Assembly: GCA_000169995.1 (NCBI GenBank) | Contig: AAZW01000005.1 | Coordinates: 62,001 to 126,000 of the forward strand | DNA from: Vibrionales bacterium SWAT-3 | GTDB lineage: Bacteria > Pseudomonadota > Gammaproteobacteria > Enterobacterales > Vibrionaceae | Direction of reading: 5' to 3' | DNA: 64,000 nucleotides | Part shown: piece after piece, positions 1-8,404 of the stretch | How positions within the stretch are numbered: position 1 is the first letter of the stretch | Layout of the letters: each line of letters begins with the position of its first letter | Translations under genes and position numbers: made by a program | Notes under the pieces: model-generated | Told to the model about the DNA's origin: nothing | Seen by the model: only the letters and a program-made list of their open reading frames with translations | The model's database searches: none

Positions 1-1
1 C

Positions 2-322
2 TCTAAGCTTCGCGCAGCACAACCAAAAACAATCAATGGCATTGCGATATCTGTGATTGAAGATCTTCACTCTTCGCTACGCTTCATTACTGGTGGTGCA
101 ACAGAGGCGATAAACCTCCCTGCGAGCGACGTACTCATCTATCATCTCGAAGATGGTTCTCGCATTATCGTCCGCCCTTCAGGCACAGAGCCAAAGGTTA
201 AGGTTTACTACGAAACCGTGACTAAGTTTGAGGGGACAGAAACCTATGACGACACTCATCAGCGAGGTGAAGAATATATGGATAAGCTCATCGAACAACA
301 CCAGAAAGAGCTGAACTCTTAA
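2..322 (+). CDS. Phosphoglucomutase/phosphomannomutase family protein, C-terminal part
   Basis: The open frame runs in from the left edge, so only about the last 106 residues are present. The piece holds the phosphate-binding signature RPSGTEPK of the alpha-D-phosphohexomutase C-terminal domain, followed by a hydrophilic helix. Family members interconvert hexose 1-phosphate and 6-phosphate in the cytoplasm. The GTG at 53 in the same frame is internal, because the frame stays open and protein-like upstream of it. Substrate (glucose or mannose) cannot be decided from this fragment. A strong hairpin follows the stop. Confidence 0.85.
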   Translation, partial: SKLRAAQPKTINGIAISVIEDLHSSLRFITGGATEAINLPASDVLIYHLEDGSRIIVRPSGTEPKVKVYYETVTKFEGTETYDDTHQRGEEYMDKLIEQHQKELNS

Positions 323-356
323 CGGATTAGCGCATTAAGAATGCATCAGTTAAATG

Positions 357-385
357 AAAAATGGACGCTCTAAGCGTCCATTTTT
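357..385. terminator. Bidirectional rho-independent terminator
   Basis: A perfect 13-bp stem with a 3-nt loop (arms AAAAATGGACGCT and AGCGTCCATTTTT). It lies between the convergent mutase and LysE-type genes, with A and T tracts suited to both strands. Confidence 0.85.
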
Positions 386-426
386 CTTTAAACATCTGGT
401 TGCGGATAATCGCGTTTAGTTGTTAC

Positions 427-1071
427 TTATGAAGTGAAGAAAGAAGACAGCATCCAAACCGCTAACACAACAAATACGCCACCCATAACTTTTTGTTGAT
501 AGGTGCGAAATTTAGCGTTCTCTACCAGTGATTTACCGATAGTACCTACCAACGCCACCAGTAAAAAGTTGAACGTTAAGCCTAAAATATTCAGTAATAA
601 GCCGAGCACTAACATCTGCTCGCCCGATGTCGCCTCAATATTTGTCGACACGAACTGAGGTAAAAACATCACAAAGAATACCAAGGCTTTAGGATTAAGC
701 AGGTTACTGATCAGCGCTCTTTGGTAGTAAGCCTTTGCAGCGAAATTATCAGTCAGTTCAGGCGCATTGCCCTGCTCTGTTCGCAAGCAGTCCCAACCCA
801 TTTTAAGCAAGTATGTACCACCTAATAGGTGGAGAGCATTCAAAGCAACCGGGCTCATTGCAATTAATGCAGATACCCCCATCGCCGCTAGAACAGTAAG
901 AATGATCCCTGAAGTCGCATTACCTAAGCTCGCAAAGACACCAACCTTGCGACCATAACTCATACTTGAGCTAGCAATCAGCAACATATCAGGACCAGGT
1001 AAAAGAAGAAGAGCGACGACGGCAGTCAAGTAAACAGGCAGAATGGTTAAATCGATCATAGGGTTCAGCAT
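427..1071 (-). CDS. LysE/RhtB family amino-acid exporter
   Basis: A 214-residue inner-membrane protein with about six hydrophobic segments and the family signature LLLPGPDML near residue 25. The LysE/RhtB family exports amino acids such as homoserine, threonine or lysine. Length is normal for the family (about 205-215). The ATG at 1071 has no clear Shine-Dalgarno sequence, and an in-frame ATG four codons in could be the true start. It is transcribed alone, with the terminator at 357-385 downstream. The substrate cannot be read from the sequence. Confidence 0.85.
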   Translation of the reverse strand: MLNPMIDLTILPVYLTAVVALLLLPGPDMLLIASSSMSYGRKVGVFASLGNATSGIILTVLAAMGVSALIAMSPVALNALHLLGGTYLLKMGWDCLRTEQGNAPELTDNFAAKAYYQRALISNLLNPKALVFFVMFLPQFVSTNIEATSGEQMLVLGLLLNILGLTFNFLLVALVGTIGKSLVENAKFRTYQQKVMGGVFVVLAVWMLSSFFTS

Positions 1072-1209
1072 TAATAAAAATGGAGGCGGATTTTATATCA
1101 ATTACTAACACCCTTCCAGATGCAATCAGTTGTACCGCAACCCAAATGTCGAATTAAAAACCAACATCATAAAATCAGACCAAATTATTAACTAAATCGA
1201 TAACAAGAA

Positions 1210-1842
1210 TTAACTCGCTACCCACTCAATCTCTATCAATGTTGTCTCACCACACTTAAGGCGGCCAAGGAAAATATCACCTCGGTGAACTTCTCCAACA
1301 CCTTTAGGGGTACCCGTCATTACTACATCGCCATCCAGTAAGGTCGTGTAAGAAGAGAGCTCTTCGAGGATTGTCTTTGGGGAATATAGCATCTGCTCAA
1401 CGTGTCCTTTCTGAACACGAACACAGTTAATAAACAGCTCTAAATTTAAGTCTGCAAGATCCAAGTTTGTTATTGGAACAAAGCGGCTAAGAACGGCAGA
1501 ACCATCAAACGCTTTAGCACGTTCCCACGGTAAGCCCTTCGATTTCAGGCTACTTTGCAGCTCGCGCTTGGTCAGATCTAACCCTAAACCTACTGCTGAA
1601 TATTGACCGTTTTCAACGATGAAACAAATTTCTGCTTCATAGTGTAGGGCTTCTTGATGAAAAGAAGAGAGGGAAGAAGTTACGCTAGTACAGGGCTTAT
1701 TGAACACCACCATAGCATCTGGGATCGCGTTGTTAAGTTCTTCAATATGATCGACATAGTTACGCCCAACACACAACACTTTCGTCGGTGTCGCTGTTCG
1801 TTTCGAATTCATTAACTGTTCCTGATCTACAACGCTGCTCAT
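1210..1842 (-). CDS. Fumarylacetoacetate hydrolase family protein
   Basis: 210 residues matching the FAH C-terminal-like family (YcgM type). Visible marks are CVGRNYVDH near the start, the metal-binding segment HYEAEICFIV, and MTGTPKGVG near the C terminus. Members are cytoplasmic, metal-dependent hydrolases, decarboxylases or isomerases acting on acyl-pyruvate-like substrates. The start at 1842 is preceded by AGGGAT at a suitable distance. No catabolic operon surrounds it, so the substrate is unknown. Confidence 0.85.
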   Translation of the reverse strand: MSSVVDQEQLMNSKRTATPTKVLCVGRNYVDHIEELNNAIPDAMVVFNKPCTSVTSSLSSFHQEALHYEAEICFIVENGQYSAVGLGLDLTKRELQSSLKSKGLPWERAKAFDGSAVLSRFVPITNLDLADLNLELFINCVRVQKGHVEQMLYSPKTILEELSSYTTLLDGDVVMTGTPKGVGEVHRGDIFLGRLKCGETTLIEIEWVAS

Positions 1843-2006
1843 AGTTTATCCCTGAACTATTTTTGGAATGCAGAGTTTACCTCATCCCAAAGAGAGAATC
1901 TTCGACAAGCTGACTACTGATCTCTAAATTCTGATCTTTAGCTCAATTCGCTCATTGGGAAATTTTCATAAGGAAATCGGGGCATTTCGCAGTGGTCATT
2001 CAAAAC

Positions 2007-2045
2007 GAAAAAAGCCCTCTCTAACCAAAAGGTTTGAGAGGGCTT
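2007..2045 (-). terminator. Rho-independent terminator of the porin gene
   Basis: Stem AGCCCTCTC / GAGAGGGCT with a further inner AACC/GGTT pairing. An A tract on the + strand becomes the U tract for the minus-strand porin transcript. Confidence 0.85.
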
Positions 2046-2117
2046 AGCATGGTGTCTAGGACAGTATCCTAAAAGGTAAACTTAAGGAGTAAACACTATG
2101 CTAAATCAGTCTGCGAC

Positions 2118-3167
2118 TTATAGGTAGTAACGAGCACCAAGTAGCCACTGGTCGTCAGCTTTCTCTTTGTAAACGCCAGAACCTTGTAGGTCGAACTGGT
2201 AACCAGCAAAGCCTACGAACTGAGATGTAAAGTTGTATTCAGCTTGTAGAGCAGTAGTGCTGTACACAGTTTCGCTCATCTTGTCATCTTCTACCGCTTC
2301 GTAGTTAACGCTTAGGTTTAAGCTGTTAGAAAGTGCGTAAGATGCTAGTAATTCGATTGCTACTGTCTCTTCTAGCACAATGCTAGCAGAGCCTACTTTC
2401 GCAGAATTCATGTAGTTGTTCATTGCGTATACACCTGCAAGGTAAAGACCTTCAGCGCCGTATGAACCGTAAGTTGCACTTACTACGTGAGAATCAGCAG
2501 TTTGTGAACCACGAAGAGCGTAGTCAACGTCACCTGTGTTGTACGCATAGTTTGCAGTAAAGCCAGCAATTGCGTAGTTCAATGCAACTTGACCACGGTT
2601 ACCGTATGTAGTTGCACCATCAACCTTACGACCTTGCCACGCAACAGCTGCGCCAAGAGAACCAGCATTGCCGAAATCTAGAGCGTTTGAGTAGCTCACC
2701 ATCTCTTCACCACGACCAGTACCTAGGTTACCGTGATCTTCGTAGATAAAGTCGTTCGCGAATGCGATTGGCATATCAGCAACGCCTGCAACGTTGTAGT
2801 AAGGTGCCCATTGAGTACCTACTGCTGCACGGCCGTAATCGTCGTGAGAAACACCAACGTAGCCAAGACGAGTTGTGAATGACTCTTCACCACCGTCTAG
2901 CATGTTCAGTGCCCATTCACCTTTAGCGTCAGCAGTAAAGCCGTTGCCTAGTTCGTGTGTTGCACCGAAGTTGATACGTGGAGAAACAGTCTCAACACCG
3001 ATGTCGTCACTGTTTTGACGATCAGAGCTGTTTACGTCACCAACTGCAACTGAAACGTGGCCGCCAACTGAGAATGTTGTGCCGTCTTCGTTGTAAAGTT
3101 CTACTGCAACTGCCTGTGTACCAAATACTGCACCAGAAATCGCTAGCGCTAAAAGTTTCTTATTCAT
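2118..3167 (-). CDS. Outer-membrane porin, general Gram-negative type
   Basis: A Vibrio-type trimeric porin that allows diffusion of small hydrophilic solutes across the outer membrane. The protein starts MNKKLLALAISGAVFG, a typical signal peptide with probable cleavage after AVA. The mature part has alternating beta-strand character and ends in aromatic LLGARYYL, as outer-membrane barrels do. The frame extends four codons upstream (to 3179), but MNKK is the natural start, giving 349 residues. It is monocistronic with a strong terminator and a long AT-rich upstream region, which suggests a heavily regulated gene. Assignment to OmpU, OmpL or another named porin is not possible by eye. Confidence 0.85.
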   Translation of the reverse strand: MNKKLLALAISGAVFGTQAVAVELYNEDGTTFSVGGHVSVAVGDVNSSDRQNSDDIGVETVSPRINFGATHELGNGFTADAKGEWALNMLDGGEESFTTRLGYVGVSHDDYGRAAVGTQWAPYYNVAGVADMPIAFANDFIYEDHGNLGTGRGEEMVSYSNALDFGNAGSLGAAVAWQGRKVDGATTYGNRGQVALNYAIAGFTANYAYNTGDVDYALRGSQTADSHVVSATYGSYGAEGLYLAGVYAMNNYMNSAKVGSASIVLEETVAIELLASYALSNSLNLSVNYEAVEDDKMSETVYSTTALQAEYNFTSQFVGFAGYQFDLQGSGVYKEKADDQWLLGARYYL

Positions 3168-3179
3168 TGTCATATCCAT

Positions 3180-3607
3180 TTGTAGCTGGGTGAGTTATTC
3201 ACTAAAAACCTCGTGCTTACGGAGAAGTTGTTACCTGCATTTAACAAGTAGGCAAACACTAATCGATGAATGACAAAAAGTTGCATTAAAATATATAAAA
3301 TAAAAAAATCAATGCTATAAAAAACAAAAAATCAACTTAAAACAAAACCTTAACTCAGAATAAGTAAATCCTCATTGTGATTTATTTACAAAAAATAAAA
3401 CTTATTTTTGCTTTTTAAATCACTAAAAAAGCATTAAAAATCAAAGCACCAAAACTACTCATCAGACCAATACATCACACAGCCCCAAAACTGAAACACT
3501 TTGTAACATCTAGAATTCGGTCGAAATATTTAGGCTCCTAAACTAATTTCGACTTTAGATTCCGAGAAGCTACTCCGTTAACTAATTTGGCCTTCGCGAA
3601 TACAAAA
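3180..3607. other. AT-rich intergenic region upstream of the porin gene
   Basis: About 430 bp with long A/T tracts, particularly 3290-3440. It must carry the porin promoter on the minus strand. No ORF or clear regulator box was recognised. The AT-richness is compatible with binding by H-NS-like proteins, which is inference only. Confidence 0.5.
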
Positions 3608-3638
3608 AAGGGCAACCAATCAGCGACTGGTTGCCCTT
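3608..3638 (-). terminator. Terminator downstream of the interrupted yegD gene
   Basis: Stem AAGGGCAACCA / TGGTTGCCCTT with a 9-nt loop, and an A tract on the + strand that serves the minus-strand gene. Confidence 0.85.
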
Positions 3639-3658
3639 CATAACTCATCATTGAACTC

Positions 3659-4697
3659 TTATTTGAAACACACCTCAGCCCAACGAGCTAAGCCCGCCGT
3701 TACTGAACCAAAATAGTTGCCACTCACGATAGGCACATTCGGTACGGCTTGTTGAACCGCTTCACGAAGGATAGGCGAACGTGCCGAGCCCCCTGTCATA
3801 TAGATAACATCTGGCTTTTTCTCACCTTGTTGAATGGCCTCTTTAACCAACTCAATCATCTTCGACTTTGGCGTTTCGATAGCATCGACCATCTGTTCAA
3901 CTGAGATATCGACTTCGATCAACTCGGAGGCAACATTTATCGCAGCGTGATACTGAGAAGATTCTGCTAATGCAATCTTGGCTTCTTCGGCTCTACGTAC
4001 GATGCCGTAACCTAAAGTATCGTGATAAACCTTAAGTAAACGGTCTAGCTTGTGTGGCTCTGCGGCTTCTTTACGAAGTAACTTAAGCGCTGCAAGGTTT
4101 TCTCGAGAATAAAAATTCTTCTGAGCTTCTACATTGTTGATAGCAATTGGATTCCAGAATTGGGTCAATGGCATATCAATACCGGAAATGGCTTTACTGC
4201 TCATACCGAAAGGTGACATCAGTTGTTTGAAAGCCAGGTAAATATCTAAGTCATTCCCCCCAACCCTTTGACCACTGTGTGCCAATAAGCTCTGGCTACG
4301 GTCCGCTTTCCCAGACCAACTCGGGCCCATTTCCAATAAAGAACAGTCGGTCGTACCACCACCAATATCAACCACCAATACTGTTTGGTTTTCGGTCAGA
4401 GTGCTTTCATAGTCTAAGCCAGCGGCTACGGGTTCAAATTGAAATGCAATATCCAGGAAGCCTGCACGCTTCGCGGCGCGAGATAAGATAGCTTCAGCTT
4501 GTCTGTTTGCTTCTTCACCACCGCGACCGTGGAAGTTAATTGGTCGACCAATCACCGCTTGTTTGATTTGTTCTTGAGTAGTGAGCTCAGCTTGCTGCTT
4601 GATGTTCGCCATCATGGCGCATACTAGATCTTCAAAGAAGCTGACCTGAACGTCATGTAGCCCGCTTGCGCCAAGGAAAGACTTAGGAGACTTAACA
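3659..4697 (-). pseudogene. yegD: yegD-type Hsp70 family protein, C-terminal part (interrupted by IS)
   Basis: This half carries the Hsp70/actin-like ATPase elements VVDIGGGTTDCSL (phosphate 2 loop) and YMTGGSARSP (adenosine loop). The family continues from the sequence VKSPKSFLGASG near the junction. It is the 3' part of a yegD-like gene; the 5' part lies beyond the IS at 6239-6552. Taking 314 + 1039 bp gives 1353 bp, exactly 451 codons including the stop, the same 450-residue length as E. coli YegD. The ORF reads back into the IS (to 4729), but those residues are element-derived. Without its N-terminal phosphate 1 loop this fragment should not be an active ATPase. Confidence 0.9.
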
Positions 4698-4712
4698 TAC
4701 ATGGTCGCCCCT

Positions 4713-5137
4713 ATTTGCCAAGTACTCACTCTCTAAAAAATCAAACGGGTTAAGATTGCAGTCATACATCCGGACTTAGTTCGGCATACCTGCCGCTGTC
4801 CCTAAAGGATTTCGCTGACTCAATTCTGATCATAATAGCGCATTAGTGTTTTCACTATGCCATGTTAAATGCAGGCTTATTGAGTCACGGTCTTACCTGT
4901 TTGGCCTTTAAATTGTGTTACCTCTAGCAATCGATTTTGGGCGTTTTACGGGGTTCATCGTCAGATCTCTCTGAAATGTACTTAGTAACACTGATAACAT
5001 TCTTATAACGTGTTATCAGTGTCTAAATGCGCTCAATCTTCATGTGTTTTTACCTTGTTCGTTCTCTTCTTCGTACCAAATAAAATTTGAGGTGCGGATT
5101 AGCTATCATATGTTAAATACAAGCCATTTGAGCGAAA
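4713..5137 (-). ncRNA. Candidate seekRNA/bridge-RNA region at the 3' end of the IS1111-type element
   Basis: This is the 425-bp non-coding stretch between the transposase stop and the inner edge of the terminal repeat. IS1111-group elements are known to encode their target-guide RNA downstream of the transposase, so it is the expected place. A perfect 12-bp hairpin, ACACTGATAACA / TGTTATCAGTGT with an 11-nt loop, is at 4988-5022. ATGTTAAAT occurs at 4862-4870 and 5110-5118, and shares ATGTTAA with the target (TATTATGTTAAG). Exact RNA ends and guide loops cannot be set by eye. Confidence 0.4.
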
Positions 5138-6172
5138 TTAACTCGCAAAGGCATCGGGGTATTGTTTGGGGTTGTAGTCTTCCCCTCGTGTGAGCATAGC
5201 CCAGAGTGTCCGTGCGTTTTTGTTGGCCAGTGCTACTGCGGCAACGTTGGTGTTTCGTCGATGGATAAGTCCCCCTAACCAACTTTCCGAAGAAACTTTG
5301 TTTTTTCTGGCGATTAAAACAGAGCGTGCGCCATGAATCAGTAGCGTTCTCAAGTAACCGTCTCCCCGTTTACTGATCCCAAGTAAAGTATTTTTGCCCC
5401 CACTCGAATGTTGTCGAGGTACCAAACCCAACCACGCGGATAGCTGACGTCCATTCTTGAATTCGGAAGCATCCCCTATCGTACCGACAATTGCGGTGGC
5501 ACTGATCAGTCCGATACCCGGTAGAGAAGCTATCCGTTGGCTTAATTCACAATGTTTAAAGTGCTCATTGAGGAGGTGGTCATATTGCTCAATGTGTTCC
5601 CCCAACTCCTTTAAATGCTCATACAGCCGAGATATAACCTGACGAAACATGTCGGGTAGGCCATTGTCAGCATCCTCTAAAATTAGCGGTAAATATCGTT
5701 TAACGGCCGCTTTTCCGATGGGCATGATGATCCCAAACTCAGTGAGAAGCCCCCTCACTTGATTAATTTGTGCGGTTTGGGCTTTGATTAATCCCGAACG
5801 GGCACGGTGAAGAGAGAGTAAAGCTTGTTGGTCGGGGGATTTTATTCCAACAAAACGCATGTTTGGTCGGGTAACGGCTTCACAAATAGCTTCGGCATCC
5901 GCGGCATCATTTTTATTGGTTTTTACGTAAGGCTTAACAAACTGAGGTGCCATTAACTTCACGTGGTGCCCTTGATTCGCCAATACTCGCGCCCAAAAGT
6001 GAGCCCCACTGCACGCTTCCATTCCGATAAGACAGGGCTCTTTATTGGCAAAGAATGTAAAAAGCTGGTCACGTTTAAGTTTCTTTTTCAGGATGCTTTT
6101 TCCATGTTGGTCAACGCCATGGATTTGGAATATATTTTTAGCTAAATCGATACCTACCGTTGTTACAGTCAT
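5138..6172 (-). CDS. IS110-family transposase (DEDD recombinase), IS1111 group
   Basis: 344 residues. The N-terminal DEDD RuvC-like domain shows VGIDLAKNIF (first D), LIGMEACSGAHFW (E) and KNDAADAEAICEA (D pair). The C-terminal transposase_20 domain has the helix-hairpin-helix IASLPGIGLISATAI, and the region GLVPRQHSSGGK leading to the catalytic serine area. Length is normal for the family. The start ATG overlaps the TGA of the truncated yegD ORF by four bases (ATGA), with AGGAGA as ribosome binding site, so translation may be coupled to the host gene fragment. It appears intact and possibly active. Confidence 0.93.
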   Translation of the reverse strand: MTVTTVGIDLAKNIFQIHGVDQHGKSILKKKLKRDQLFTFFANKEPCLIGMEACSGAHFWARVLANQGHHVKLMAPQFVKPYVKTNKNDAADAEAICEAVTRPNMRFVGIKSPDQQALLSLHRARSGLIKAQTAQINQVRGLLTEFGIIMPIGKAAVKRYLPLILEDADNGLPDMFRQVISRLYEHLKELGEHIEQYDHLLNEHFKHCELSQRIASLPGIGLISATAIVGTIGDASEFKNGRQLSAWLGLVPRQHSSGGKNTLLGISKRGDGYLRTLLIHGARSVLIARKNKVSSESWLGGLIHRRNTNVAAVALANKNARTLWAMLTRGEDYNPKQYPDAFAS

Positions 6173-6238
6173 GCTCTTTCTCCTATCTCATCGTTACCTT
6201 CATAGTAGAAGGCTGAGGGAGGGGCGACCATTCCATTA

Positions 6239-6552
6239 TAATAGACATCACGCGGATCTTCTAAGTAGAGATCTAACGCTGCCTGACCAAATGCCATGTC
6301 TTCTGGCACAAGGTCGATACTCTCTTCGCGGTTGTAGGCAATTGCACGTCGTAGCACTTGCTCACCGACAGCATCGCTCGGCTTGATGTTCAGGTGGCGA
6401 AATAGATGTTCAGATACACTCTCACGAGTAGGAGCAAATACGGTTGAGGGAATATAGTGGTTGCTACCTTCTAACGGTAACAAGCTTGGTTCTCCATTGA
6501 CCATTGCAGCCACAGAACAGTTTGCTGTTCCATAATCAAATCCAATAAACAT
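6239..6552 (-). pseudogene. yegD: yegD-type Hsp70 family protein, N-terminal part (interrupted by IS)
   Basis: Begins MFIGFDYGTANCSVA, the Hsp70/actin phosphate 1 loop, and matches the start of E. coli YegD. It continues to ...EDPRDVYY, where the IS interrupts it. GTGGGGGAT precedes the ATG at 6552 and acts as the Shine-Dalgarno sequence; the GTG at 6564 is therefore not the preferred start. The frame runs on through the IS end for about 22 more codons and stops at 6169 on top of the transposase start. As it stands the protein is cut to roughly 105 native residues, less than half of the ATPase domain. Confidence 0.9.
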
Positions 6553-6710
6553 AATATCCCCCACTCAACAAAAGGGGCGAGATGCTACATGAAAAGCCTT
6601 TCAATTACGAGGTCATTTACTATTTTTCAGAGTCAATTTTTAGTGAGTTTTCTCTTAAAACAGATACAAGTATGTTACATTTCAGCCCAAACAAATCAAG
6701 GGTCAGATAG

Positions 6711-7019
6711 ATGAAAACACCTTGCCGAGCGGCTTGTAAAAATAATGGTGGCATGTGTAGCGGCTGCTTCAGAACCATGGACGAAATTATAGGTTGGAAA
6801 GGCTTGTCTGAGAGTGAAAGAGAGTCTGTGATGAATAACCTTAGCGGTGTTAGCTCAACCCACCAATGCCCGCAATGTAACGAGCCTGCTCAGTGCGATA
6901 TTAGCGCAGGTAAAGAGACCTGCTGGTGCTTTGAGCTAGAGAAAAGAGACACGAGATCTATACCCAAAGTTGGAGTGTGTATGTGTCGTAAATGCTTGTC
7001 TGAATTGCCAATTCAGTAA
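6711..7019 (+). CDS. DUF1289 and cysteine-rich CWC domain protein
   Basis: 102 residues with 15 cysteines. The N-terminal half, CRAACKNNGGMCSGCFRTMDEI, is the DUF1289 pattern of small predicted Fe-S or metal-binding proteins. The C-terminal half, CPQCNEPAQCDISAGKETCWCF, matches the Cys_rich_CWC pattern. The biochemical role of either domain is not established. It is divergent from the interrupted yegD and followed by a short hairpin. Confidence 0.8.
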   Translation: MKTPCRAACKNNGGMCSGCFRTMDEIIGWKGLSESERESVMNNLSGVSSTHQCPQCNEPAQCDISAGKETCWCFELEKRDTRSIPKVGVCMCRKCLSELPIQ

Positions 7020-7046
7020 CCTGTCGGTATTGAAAGATCTAAGAAA

Positions 7047-7072
7047 GAAGCGAGATAAGCTCATCTCGCTTC
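7047..7072. terminator. Short hairpin between convergent genes
   Basis: Perfect 10-bp stem GAAGCGAGAT / ATCTCGCTTC with a 6-nt loop, between the DUF1289 and HopJ-type genes. The U tract is weak, so termination strength is uncertain. Confidence 0.5.
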
Positions 7073-7119
7073 ATGGTCTTAATGTTTAAGTAAGTATTTA
7101 CTTCACCATTGAAACCTAT

Positions 7120-7470
7120 TTACTTGGACTTTAAGACCAACGCCGGCTGGGAGAATTCAACTCCACTCCAGCCATGAACCATAAAGTTTCGGATGTTCTG
7201 GTGATCAGTGTTCTCTGGAAAACCTAGTACATCATTACGGTAGTATTGTCCAAAGCACGCTAGTGTTTGCTCTGCTGAAAGCCCTTGATCTTGGCCGAAC
7301 GAAAAAATTTTGCATGAACCGTTGTTCTTCCCTGCCTCATTCACCACATCTCCATTGCGAAATTCGCACTCGGAAAAATCATAATGAGCTTCAATTACCT
7401 GCATTGTATCTTCAAATTGAACACTTTCAGGTGATTCAGACAGGGTGTTTAACAAGGTTTCTAGTTCCAT
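7120..7470 (-). CDS. HopJ type III effector family protein
   Basis: 116 residues that fit the HopJ family by length and by patterns such as VIEAHYDF, FRNGDVVNEAG, NGSCKIFSFG and NIRNFMVHGW. The family was named after a Pseudomonas effector, but it is widespread in bacteria without a matching secretion system. There is no type III secretion gene in this window, so a housekeeping role is more likely than effector function. The start at 7470 is the only suitable ATG, with a purine-rich stretch upstream. Confidence 0.8.
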   Translation of the reverse strand: MELETLLNTLSESPESVQFEDTMQVIEAHYDFSECEFRNGDVVNEAGKNNGSCKIFSFGQDQGLSAEQTLACFGQYYRNDVLGFPENTDHQNIRNFMVHGWSGVEFSQPALVLKSK

Positions 7471-7666
7471 TTACTCTTTCTCCTTTGATTAGATTATGGG
7501 TAGCAGTGTAACGCGTTTTTTGCTCAGAGTAAGCCGCTGTTTGAGTAACAAACCATTTCCACTTTTTTCACTCAGATATCTTTATTTCCTTAATGAAAGT
7601 AATGACATAGTTCTATTGGGACGTTATATTATTTTCAACAGATGGTTAACATTTTCATTGAAGAAC

Positions 7667-8326
7667 ATGCATAAAGATAAAAACGTAGAACTGTTTAGAC
7701 ACCTGAAACCCGGTACAAAAGCAGCAGGTGTATTAGAGTTTGGCCCCGACGACTCAATTCAGATCAGTACTCTATATATTGGGCACAAAGAAGAGCAGTA
7801 CCTTATCTTAGAGCTGCCACAAAAAGCGACCGAGGCACTGACGTTAAGAAAACTCATCAACGTCGATATCATCGTTCGAGCGATTACAGACACAGAACTT
7901 GGGCACATCGTCGCATTCAAAACCAATGTACTTGCTCATATCACCTCCCCTGCGCATCTTCTATTTCTTCGTCCGCCAACGAGCTTTGCAACAAAACCAA
8001 TCCGCGAACACGAAAGATACAAAGTGCGCCTCAACTGCGAAGTTACCTTTGACACCTTGACGCTAAACGCTGTGTTAGTCGATTTCTCTGTTTCCGGCTG
8101 TGGTATCTACATTACACAACAATCCGATATTGATGTGGGATGGAAGGTAAAGGTGGATTCAATATTGAGTGAGCACTTAGATAGTGAATTGGTTTACAAA
8201 GTCGTGAGTAAGAAAAGACAGGGCCAAGGTTGGGTACTAGGAATTCAATTCCCTGAACACCTAGACATGAGTGATGAGCTTAAAACATTACTGTTAGAAC
8301 AAGCTTTCGTTGCTGGCTTTGTATAG
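7667..8326 (+). CDS. PilZ domain protein, predicted c-di-GMP receptor
   Basis: 219 residues from the ATG at 7667 (MHKDKN). The frame extends upstream to 7496, but that part is low-complexity and unlike the family. The N-terminal half resembles the YcgR-like flagellar-brake domain. The PilZ domain starts near residue 115 with REHERYKVR, followed by DFSVSGCG, which together supply the RxxxR and (D/N)xSxxG c-di-GMP-binding motifs. Both motifs are intact. It would act as a cytoplasmic c-di-GMP sensor, perhaps on motility or surface properties. It stands alone, without flagellar neighbours. Confidence 0.85.
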   Translation: MHKDKNVELFRHLKPGTKAAGVLEFGPDDSIQISTLYIGHKEEQYLILELPQKATEALTLRKLINVDIIVRAITDTELGHIVAFKTNVLAHITSPAHLLFLRPPTSFATKPIREHERYKVRLNCEVTFDTLTLNAVLVDFSVSGCGIYITQQSDIDVGWKVKVDSILSEHLDSELVYKVVSKKRQGQGWVLGIQFPEHLDMSDELKTLLLEQAFVAGFV

Positions 8327-8404
8327 TTGTTCCGGATGTTCAGAATGCAGAGCTCGACACCACTCGGTGTGGCACAGCCTTGCATTCAAAGAGTTAAAGA
8401 AAAA

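Larger units (their letters stand above)
4698..6238 (-). mobile_element. IS110-family insertion sequence, IS1111 group, in yegD
   Basis: The element is 1541 bp. It has subterminal 12-bp inverted repeats (ATGGTCGCCCCT at 4701-4712 and its complement at 6220-6231), with 3 bp and 7 bp outside them. Excising 4698-6238 rejoins yegD in frame (GTC TAT TAT GTT AAG, V-Y-Y-V-K), with no base lost and no target duplication. Subterminal repeats with 7 and 3 flanking bases and no duplication are characteristic of the IS1111 group. The transposase occupies 5138-6172, leaving 66 bp before it and about 440 bp after it. Confidence 0.92.

Noticed and set aside
7120..7470. HopJ-family gene as evidence of a type III secretion effector
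   Set aside because: No secretion-system genes nearby, and the family is common in bacteria lacking type III secretion.
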